A stretch of 5,676 nt of DNA from JBOGWY01 sp050694015 (lineage in GTDB: Bacteria > Actinomycetota > CADDZG01 > WHSQ01): NCBI GenBank assembly GCA_050694015.1, contig JBOGWY010000018.1, positions 1-5,676 of the forward strand, read 5' to 3'. The notes under the pieces are model-generated. The model saw nothing but the letters and a program-made list of their open reading frames with translations, was not told the DNA's origin and did not search any database. Position numbers and translations under genes: made by a program. Shown here one piece after another: positions 1-5,052 of the stretch (its first letter is position 1; each line of letters starts with the position of its first letter).

Positions 1-107
1 CGCCGGGCCGCAGGCCCCCTCGTGAGCGCCAGCCACCACGTCGATCGCGGGATGCTGACGATCCGCCAGCCGCCGGCGAGCCAGGTGCAGACGCGGTCGA
101 CGCTCAC
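1..107 (-). CDS. Partial gene of unknown function, coupled to the HD-GYP gene
   Basis: I do not recognise this gene. Only its first 35 codons are in the window; the frame stays open to the left edge. The start is a GTG at 107-105 that overlaps the HD-GYP stop as GTGA. A strong purine-rich ribosome binding site, GAGGAGGG at 121-114, ends six bases before it. Thirty-three of the 35 visible codons end in G or C, which suits real coding DNA here. The visible peptide begins MSVDRVCTWLAGGWRIVSIP and contains four Trp residues and several Arg; I see no signal peptide or clear membrane helix. The 4-base overlap implies translational coupling, so it probably acts with or is co-expressed with the HD-GYP protein. 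It could be a chance open frame, but the start context and codon use argue against that. Confidence 0.6.
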   Translation of the reverse strand, partial: MSVDRVCTWLAGGWRIVSIPRSTWWLALTRGPAAR

Positions 108-1480
108 TCGTCGCCCTCCTCGTCGGGGTCCCCGACGGACGCCGGCGGCGGAACGACGTTGCCGCGGCCCGGGTGATCGCCCGTACCGGCCTGGCCGGGA
201 GCGTGATCGTGCCCGTACGCGTGCCCGTACGCGTGCCCGTTGCCGTTCGCGTCGGGATTCTTGTCCTTCGGGCCCTTGCCCTTCTTGGGCTTGTTGTTGT
301 TGCCCCCGCCCTTGCCGTTCCCGCGTACGCCGTCGGGAAGCGGGATGTCGGGATCGGGCGTCGGTCCGCCGATGCCCGGGACCGGCGGCGCAGGCTCCGG
401 AGGGGTCACGATCGGTGGGTGCGGCGACGGTTCGTCCGTCGGGGTCGGGTCGGGCGCGACGGGGATCGGTGGATCGTTGTGGAAGCGCGTGCCCAGGACG
501 ACGTCCGCGACGCGATCGGATGTCGTTGGCGGAGTCGCCTCCTCTTGTTCCGCCGGAGCATCTCGCTCGCGATCCGGATCGCCCACGTGCACGGTGATCG
601 GCGAGGCAACGCCGCCGGTGACTTGGGGGGGCGTGAACTCCGACGGGAGCTCGAGCGTCCCGGGCGCGACGATCGCAGTTCCCAGGAGCACCAGCGCGGT
701 ACCGCCCCCTACGAGGGCTGCGACGCTCGCGTTCCCCATCCGCCGAACCGACGCGAAGAAGTCGCGTGCCAGCATGATCGGAAGTGCCAGCAACGGCACG
801 AATGCGACCCCGCTCTGCTCGTGCAAGGTGCCGACGAAGACGTCGACGACATTGGGATCGAACTGCGTGCCGGCTTGATCCTCGAGGACCTGGGTCGCGT
901 GCTCGCGCGTGAAGCCACACCGGTACGGACGCGGTGAGGTCAGCGCGTCGAAAGCCTCCGCGACCGCGATCATGCGCGCGAACAGCGGGATCTCGTCACC
1001 GACCAAACCCTTCGGATAGCCGGTCCCGTCCCACCGCTCGTGATGATGGCGGATGCCCTCGACCACCTCGGTGCTTCCCGCCGTGAACGCCATAGCGGCC
1101 CCCAACGCGACGTGACCCTCGATCGCCTCGCGCTCGAGTTCGGTGAGGATGCCGGGCTTGCTCAGCAGATGCTCGGGGACCTGGATATTGCCGATGTCGT
1201 GCAGTTCCGCGGCGATCGCTAGTTGTTCGGTGTCGTGGCGCGACAATCCCATCGCCGCGGCCATCCGCCGTGCGTGTCGCTCGACGCGCCGTGAGTGGTG
1301 ACGCGTGTAGGCACTCTTCGTCTCGAGCGCGTGGCTGATCTCCCGCGCGATCGCGAGTTGCTGCTCGAGGGGAACACGTTCGTGTCCGGCGTAGCGGCCC
1401 TCGAGGTCGAAGCCGAGCATGTGCGTCTGGTGCTCCACGCGCGCCGCGGCCGTGCGCCGGCGGAACGCGTTCCACACCAT
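104..1480 (-). CDS. Membrane-anchored HD-GYP domain protein, probable cyclic-dinucleotide phosphodiesterase
   Basis: 458 residues. HD-GYP proteins hydrolyse cyclic di-GMP, some of them 3',3'-cGAMP. The domain spans about residues 40-220. Visible metal-site residues are H62 (HSRRV), H94-D95, H123 and H146-H147, and the GYP loop HHERWDGTGYP is intact at 146-156. Two signature positions differ: the usual HDxGK Lys is N98, and the Asp of AVADAFDAL is E175. A weaker hydrophobic stretch (225-238) precedes an Arg-containing linker and a good membrane helix at about 253-272. Residues 275-458 are low complexity: Pro-rich, then Gly/Asn/Lys-rich, then a His-containing GHAY repeat and an acidic end. Arg before the helix favours enzyme inside and tail outside. 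The ATG at 1480 is the first possible start after an in-frame stop at 1499-1501; its ribosome binding site is weak. M21 is an alternative start with GGAG eleven bases upstream. The gene lies 38 bases after the small membrane-peptide gene. Confidence 0.9.
   Translation of the reverse strand: MVWNAFRRRTAAARVEHQTHMLGFDLEGRYAGHERVPLEQQLAIAREISHALETKSAYTRHHSRRVERHARRMAAAMGLSRHDTEQLAIAAELHDIGNIQVPEHLLSKPGILTELEREAIEGHVALGAAMAFTAGSTEVVEGIRHHHERWDGTGYPKGLVGDEIPLFARMIAVAEAFDALTSPRPYRCGFTREHATQVLEDQAGTQFDPNVVDVFVGTLHEQSGVAFVPLLALPIMLARDFFASVRRMGNASVAALVGGGTALVLLGTAIVAPGTLELPSEFTPPQVTGGVASPITVHVGDPDRERDAPAEQEEATPPTTSDRVADVVLGTRFHNDPPIPVAPDPTPTDEPSPHPPIVTPPEPAPPVPGIGGPTPDPDIPLPDGVRGNGKGGGNNNKPKKGKGPKDKNPDANGNGHAYGHAYGHDHAPGQAGTGDHPGRGNVVPPPASVGDPDEEGDE
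114..121 (-). promoter_or_regulatory. Ribosome binding site of the coupled left-edge gene
   Basis: The minus strand reads GAGGAGGG, then CGACGA, then the GTG start at 107. The core GGAGG lies seven bases from the start codon, close to the ideal distance. It is embedded in the codons for the last acidic residues of the HD-GYP protein (DEEGDE), so ribosomes finishing that gene would terminate right at the next start. This site is the main reason for calling the partial gene. Confidence 0.6.
209..240 (-). repeat. 12-base tandem repeat encoding GHAY units
   Basis: On the plus strand the unit GTGCCCGTACGC occurs at 209-220 and 221-232, followed by a partial third copy (GTGCCCGT) at 233-240. It is in frame with the HD-GYP gene and encodes the GHAYGHAYGHD stretch near residues 415-425. 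Exact DNA identity between copies suggests recent slippage or duplication rather than old protein-level selection. Copy number may vary between strains without breaking the frame. Confidence 0.8.
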
Positions 1481-1518
1481 CAGATCGCCCGTCGCGTGTC
1501 AGCCACGATCCGACCTCG

Positions 1519-1626
1519 TCACAGGGTGGTCCAGATGAACGCGACGATGAAGGCGGTGAGCATCAAGAACGCGATGGTCAGTTCGAGTCTCGCGTGCGCC
1601 CTCTCCGGTCCCAAGACCGTGCGCAA
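1519..1626 (-). CDS. 35-residue single-helix membrane peptide, first gene of the HD-GYP operon
   Basis: This is a small gene with no family I recognise. The TTG start at 1626-1624 is preceded by AAGGGAGG (1641-1634) with a seven-base spacer, an excellent ribosome binding site. The product has a short charged N-terminal part (MRTVLGPERAHARLE) followed by a hydrophobic helix, LTIAFLMLTAFIVAFIWTT, at about residues 16-34, then a single Leu and a TGA stop. Thirty-two of 35 codons end in G or C, unlike the AT-richer DNA just upstream. Arg at the N-terminal side suggests N-terminus in the cytoplasm with the C-terminus in or across the membrane. It lies 38 bases before the HD-GYP start on the same strand, so co-transcription is likely. 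A role as a membrane partner or regulator of that protein is inference. A GTG at 1650-1648 would give 43 residues but has a poorer ribosome binding site. Confidence 0.65.
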   Translation of the reverse strand: MRTVLGPERAHARLELTIAFLMLTAFIVAFIWTTL

Positions 1627-1633
1627 AGTGGTT

Positions 1634-1641
1634 CCTCCCTT
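1634..1641 (-). promoter_or_regulatory. Strong ribosome binding site of the small membrane peptide
   Basis: The minus strand reads AAGGGAGG, then AACCACT, then TTG. The match to the 16S rRNA tail is nearly full and the spacing is seven bases. It selects the TTG at 1626 over the in-frame GTG at 1650-1648. No comparably strong site precedes the HD-GYP start, so the peptide may be made in larger amounts than the enzyme. Confidence 0.65.
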
Positions 1642-1696
1642 ACTTCGCACTGCGATGTTTCTTCCTTGATAAGAGTGTCGACCTTCCAGCTTTTTC

Positions 1697-1724
1697 TTGA
1701 ATAGCCCGATAAGGCCATTAGGTA
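1697..1724 (+). promoter_or_regulatory. Weak candidate promoter for the cyclase gene
   Basis: TTGAAT at 1697-1702 and TAGGTA at 1719-1724 are separated by 16 bases, resembling a housekeeping sigma-factor promoter. It would start RNA near 1731 and give an untranslated leader of nearly 90 bases holding the palindromes described here. Both hexamers are imperfect. A competing leaderless start is listed at 1806-1811. Confidence 0.25.
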
Positions 1725-1735
1725 TGCACCCTTAA

Positions 1736-1747
1736 AGAACTAGTTCT
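1736..1747. promoter_or_regulatory. Perfect 12-base palindrome, candidate operator
   Basis: AGAACTAGTTCT is identical on both strands, centred between 1741 and 1742, and sits between the divergent genes. A dimeric repressor or activator site is a reasonable reading. The palindrome has no spacer, so it is better suited to DNA binding than to an RNA hairpin. No regulator gene is in the window to pair with it. Confidence 0.35.
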
Positions 1748-1757
1748 GCTACGCAGA
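1745..1757. repeat. Inverted repeat TCTGC-TAC-GCAGA overlapping the palindrome
   Basis: TCTGC (1745-1749) and GCAGA (1753-1757) are perfect reverse complements around a three-base loop. The left arm shares TCT with the end of the 12-base palindrome at 1736-1747, so the two symmetric elements overlap by three bases. In RNA it could form a short hairpin; in DNA it could extend or compete with the operator candidate. Confidence 0.35.
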
Positions 1758-1805
1758 CCCAAACGGACATTTCGCTTCGTCCTAGGTGGAAGCCAAGGCG
1801 TCCAC

Positions 1806-1811
1806 TACGCT
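1806..1811 (+). promoter_or_regulatory. Candidate -10 box for a leaderless cyclase transcript
   Basis: TACGCT fits the actinobacterial TANNNT -10 pattern and ends eight bases before the ATG at 1820, the distance expected if transcription begins at the start codon. This would explain why the cyclase gene has no ribosome binding site within reach: the nearest purine runs (AGGTGG 1784-1789, AAGG 1795-1798) are 21 or more bases away. The -35 position (about 1783-1788, TAGGTG) is poor, so the call is tentative. Confidence 0.35.
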
Positions 1812-1819
1812 TCACCGAC

Positions 1820-4800
1820 ATGGCCGTCTGTACGAAGTGCGGAGAACACAACGCGGACCGGGCACGTTTCTGTCAGGCGTGCGGGAACGCTCTCGTCGCT
1901 CCCCCCTCGATCCCCACCGCCACCGAGGAAGTTCGCCAGATCGAACGGCCCACCGAGGAACGCAAGACCGTCACGGTGGTCTTCTGCGACCTCACGGGCT
2001 CGACGGCACTCGGCGAGAAGATGGATCCCGAATCGCTGCGCCGTGTCATCACCCGCTACTTCGGCGAGATGCGCAACGAACTCCAGCGCCACGGCGGCAC
2101 CGTCGAGAAGTTCATCGGTGACGCCGTCATGGCGGTGTTCGGCGTGCCGATCATCCACGAGGACGACGCGCTGCGGGCCGTGAACGCGGCCGCGCACATG
2201 CAGAAGCGCATGGAAGAGATGAACGTCAACCTCGAGCTCGAATGGGGTGTCGGTCTCCAGGCGCGCATCGGGGTCAACACCGGTGAAGTGATCGCCGGCG
2301 ACGCATCGCAGGGACACGGGTTCGTGAGCGGGGACGCCGTGAACGTCGCGGCCCGGCTCGAGCAGGCGGCCCCATCGGGTCAGATCCTCCTCGGCGAGAC
2401 GACCTACCGCCTCGTGCGCGACGCAGTCAACGTCGAGGCCGTCGCGCCGCTGGAGCTCAAGGGCAAGTCCGAGCCGATGCCGGCGTTCCGCCTGGTCGAG
2501 ATCCTTCCGGACGTCGACGGGACGTCGCGCCGCCTCGATTCGCCCCTGATCGGGCGCGAGGAAGAGCTCGGCGTGATCAAGTCGACGTTCGCAGAGGCGC
2601 TAGCCACCGGTGCGTGCCGGCTCGCGACGGTCTTCGGGGCCGCGGGATCGGGGAAGTCCCGGGTCACCGCGGAGTTCATCAACACGCTCGACGGTGACGT
2701 CCGCACGATGCGCGGGCGTTGTCTCCCTTACGGCGAAGGGATCACGTTCTATCCCGTCGCCGAAGCGGTAAGGGGTCTGTGCGGCGTAGTACAGGACGAC
2801 TCCCCCGAGGTCGCGCGCGCCAAGGTGGCCGAGCTGTTGCCCACCGGTGAGGAGACGAAGCTCATCGCGCAGCGGATCTTCGGTGCGATGGGACTCTCCG
2901 ACACCGCCGTAGACGCGCAGGAGACCTTCTGGGCGGTTCGGATGTTCCTCGAGACGATCGCGCGCGAGACGCCACTGGTCGTGATCTTCGACGACATCCA
3001 CTGGGCCGAGCCCACGATGCTCGACCTGCTCGAGTACCTCCTGGGGTTCAGCAGCTCGGCCCCCATCTTCGTCCTGTGCCTGGCGCGCCGCGAGCTACTC
3101 GACACGCGGCCGTCGTGGGCGAGCGACTCGGCGACGGTGTTCCTCGAACCTCTGACCGGCGACGAGGTCGAGGGCCTGATCTCGCACCTGCTCGGCGATG
3201 CGCGGCTGCCGGAGATCGCGCAGCGCCGCATCGTCGAGGCCGCGGAAGGCAATCCGCTCTACGTGGAAGAGATCGTGCGGATGCTGATCGACGACGGGAA
3301 GCTCACGAAAGACAACGGTCGCTGGAAACCCGTCGACGACCTGAGCGACATCGCGATCCCTCCGACGATCAACGCGCTGCTCGCGGCACGTCTCGACCGT
3401 CTCGGCAGCGAAGAGAAAGAGGTGCTGCAGCACGCCTCGGTCATCGGCAAGACGTTCTGGTGGGGCGCCGTCTCGACGCTGTCGGCAGAGGAGCTGAAAT
3501 CACGGATCGCACGCCACCTGCAAGCGCTGGTCCGCAAGGAACTGATCGGACCCGACCAGACCGAGTTCGCGGGGGAAGACGCGTACAGGTTCAGTCACAT
3601 CCTCGTGCGCGACGCGGCCTATCGAGGTCTGCCCAAGGAACATCGCGCCGACCTTCACGAGGAGTTCGCACAATGGCTACTCGCGAAGGCCGGAGATCGC
3701 GTCGTCGAGTTCGAAGAGATCCTGGGCTACCACTACGAACAGGCGGCGAAGTTGCGCCAGGACCTGGGCTACGCGGATGAACGCACCGAACGTCTCGCGC
3801 TGGAGGCCGCCCGGTACCTCGGTGAGTCGGGACATCGCGCGAGCGCGCGCGCCGACATGGCCGCGGCCGCGAACCTCCTCGGTCGCGCGACCGGGCTGCT
3901 GCCGATCCAGGACCGGCGCCGGATGGACCTCTCGATCGAGCTGTCCGACGCGCTGATGGAGATCGGCGACGTGAAGAGTGCCGAGGAGCTCCTCGAGCAG
4001 ATCCTGCGCGTCGCCGGGGTGATGAATGACCCCGGCCTGCACGCACGCGCGACCCTGCATCTCTGCCTGTTACGCAGTTTCACGGAGTCGGAAAGCTGGA
4101 AGGAAGACGCGGTCAGGACCCAGGAGCTCATCCCACAGCTGGAGGCGGCGGACGATCAGCTCGCTCTCACGCGCGCCTACCGTCTCCTCGCCGAGGTCCA
4201 CTGGGACGATCACGATTACGGCGACACCGAGAAGGCTCTCGAGAAGGCGCTCGAACACGCGCGGAAGACCGGGCAGCAACAGGAGGTCGCTACCGTTCTC
4301 TCGTTCCTCGCGGCGTCGACGTTCTACGGCCCCACGCACGTGCATCAAGCCATCATGCGTCTCGAGCAGCTCATCGAGCTCAGCGACGGCAGCCCGACCG
4401 TTGCAGCGAACTGTCTGTTGCGTATCGGCGGTCTCGCCGCGATGCAGCGTCAGTTCGATCAAGCCCGGCTGCTCGTGGCCAAGAGCAGGGGCATCTACCA
4501 GGAGCTAGGGCTCGCGACGCGCGAAGCGGCGGGGAGTCAGGAAACAGGGCTGATCGAGCTCCTCGCCGGAGACGCGGTTGCGGCGGAGGTCGAGTTCCAG
4601 GCCGGCTATCAGGCGCTGGTGGACATGGGGCAGGAGGCGTTCGCCGGGACGAACGCCGCATGGCTCGCTCTGGCGCTGTACTTGCAAGGCCGCTACGACG
4701 ATGCCGAGCACTACGCGCGCATCAGCGAGCAGGCCGCGGCCGATGAGGACATGCTCAAGCCTGAATGGGCGCCGACCCTTGCCCGGGTCATGGGACGCAA

Positions 4801-5038
4801 AGGGGATCTCGGGGGGGCCGAGACGCTGGCTCGGGAAACGGTGCAGATCGCGGAGAAGACCGACGATGTTCTCGCTCGCGGGGATGCCGCCACGGCCCTC
4901 GCCGAGGTGCTCGTGATCGCGGGACGACCGGCCGAGGCCGTGCCCCTATTGGAGCACGCCATCAAGGTGTACGAGGCGAAGGGGATCCTTCCCTACGTCG
5001 ACGGGTCGCAGGCGTTCCTACAGCGTTTGACGGGCTGA
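1820..5038 (+). CDS. Zinc ribbon - class III nucleotide cyclase - STAND ATPase - TPR protein
   Basis: 1072 residues, no membrane segment, presumably cytosolic; likely makes cAMP (cGMP not excluded) under control of its ATPase and repeat regions. Order: a C4 zinc ribbon (C4, C7, C18, C21); cyclase domain about 46-228; AAA_16/STAND-type ATPase about 243-545; helical TPR-like repeats about 600-1065. The cyclase keeps both metal Asp residues (D57 in FCDLTGST, D101 in KFIGDAVMAVF), K97 in the purine pocket, and N175 and R179 of GDAVNVAARLE. The second purine-contact position, seven before N175, is F168 rather than Asp, Thr or Ser. The ATPase shows Walker A G273-S280 (GAAGSGKS), Walker B LVVIFDD at 386-392, and GNPLYVEEIVRML at 477-489. 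TPR-like helices are clear near 790, 950 and 1035. No C-terminal LuxR-type DNA-binding domain is present. The ATG at 1820 is the only usual start after an in-frame stop at 1733-1735, and the zinc ribbon follows at once. Layout resembles human soluble adenylyl cyclase. Confidence 0.92.
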   Translation: MAVCTKCGEHNADRARFCQACGNALVAPPSIPTATEEVRQIERPTEERKTVTVVFCDLTGSTALGEKMDPESLRRVITRYFGEMRNELQRHGGTVEKFIGDAVMAVFGVPIIHEDDALRAVNAAAHMQKRMEEMNVNLELEWGVGLQARIGVNTGEVIAGDASQGHGFVSGDAVNVAARLEQAAPSGQILLGETTYRLVRDAVNVEAVAPLELKGKSEPMPAFRLVEILPDVDGTSRRLDSPLIGREEELGVIKSTFAEALATGACRLATVFGAAGSGKSRVTAEFINTLDGDVRTMRGRCLPYGEGITFYPVAEAVRGLCGVVQDDSPEVARAKVAELLPTGEETKLIAQRIFGAMGLSDTAVDAQETFWAVRMFLETIARETPLVVIFDDIHWAEPTMLDLLEYLLGFSSSAPIFVLCLARRELLDTRPSWASDSATVFLEPLTGDEVEGLISHLLGDARLPEIAQRRIVEAAEGNPLYVEEIVRMLIDDGKLTKDNGRWKPVDDLSDIAIPPTINALLAARLDRLGSEEKEVLQHASVIGKTFWWGAVSTLSAEELKSRIARHLQALVRKELIGPDQTEFAGEDAYRFSHILVRDAAYRGLPKEHRADLHEEFAQWLLAKAGDRVVEFEEILGYHYEQAAKLRQDLGYADERTERLALEAARYLGESGHRASARADMAAAANLLGRATGLLPIQDRRRMDLSIELSDALMEIGDVKSAEELLEQILRVAGVMNDPGLHARATLHLCLLRSFTESESWKEDAVRTQELIPQLEAADDQLALTRAYRLLAEVHWDDHDYGDTEKALEKALEHARKTGQQQEVATVLSFLAASTFYGPTHVHQAIMRLEQLIELSDGSPTVAANCLLRIGGLAAMQRQFDQARLLVAKSRGIYQELGLATREAAGSQETGLIELLAGDAVAAEVEFQAGYQALVDMGQEAFAGTNAAWLALALYLQGRYDDAEHYARISEQAAADEDMLKPEWAPTLARVMGRKGDLGGAETLARETVQIAEKTDDVLARGDAATALAEVLVIAGRPAEAVPLLEHAIKVYEAKGILPYVDGSQAFLQRLTG

Positions 5039-5052
5039 CGCCGGAGCGTCAG
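5035..5052. terminator. Hairpin holding both converging stop codons, possible two-way terminator
   Basis: CTGACGCCGGAGCGTCAG forms a perfect 7-bp stem with a four-base CGGA loop. The left arm contains the cyclase TGA (5036-5038) and the right arm contains the TGA of the RTX gene on the other strand (5049-5051). Only ten bases separate the two genes. There is no T-run on either side, so it is not a standard intrinsic terminator; it may work with Rho, through collision, or as an RNA 3'-end stabiliser. Confidence 0.45.

Larger units (their letters stand above)
1627..1819. other. Divergent intergenic region between the HD-GYP operon and the cyclase gene
   Basis: These 193 bases separate two genes reading outward, so both promoters should lie here. 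The stretch from about 1651 to 1760 is clearly AT-richer than the flanking genes. It contains a 12-base palindrome, an overlapping 5-bp inverted repeat, a further inverted repeat GTGGA/TCCAC (1786-1790 with 1801-1805) just before the cyclase start, and a short GGAC/GTCC repeat (1765-1768 with 1779-1782). I found no convincing -35/-10 pair for the leftward operon. I see no match to a known c-di-GMP riboswitch core. Confidence 0.7.

Noticed and set aside
22..937. Three long plus-strand open frames opposite the HD-GYP tail, one with a hydrophobic start
   Set aside because: They are antisense to a convincing gene. Their Arg-, Gly- and Ser-rich composition is what high-GC DNA gives on the wrong strand, and the hydrophobic run is the reverse of GGC/AAC/AAG repeat codons.
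1295..1669. Plus-strand open frame of 124 residues across the HD-GYP start and the small peptide gene
   Set aside because: It runs antisense to two better-supported minus-strand genes, has no recognisable motif, and has no clear ribosome binding site.
1704..1712. GCCCGATAA, resembling the -10 of flagellar-type sigma-factor promoters (GCCGATAA)
   Set aside because: It has an extra C, and no TAAA or CTCAA box lies about 15 bases upstream.
1721..1819. Possible c-di-GMP or c-di-AMP riboswitch ahead of the cyclase gene
   Set aside because: The hairpins present are short and I could not find conserved core motifs of either class; a covariance-model search would settle it.
1733..1820. Upstream extension of the cyclase gene
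   Set aside because: There is no ATG, GTG or TTG in frame between the stop at 1733-1735 and the ATG at 1820, and the zinc ribbon begins three residues after that ATG.
3591..4131. Several overlapping minus-strand open frames within the cyclase gene
   Set aside because: The plus-strand frame carries conserved domains and continuous helical repeats across this stretch; these are compositional shadows.
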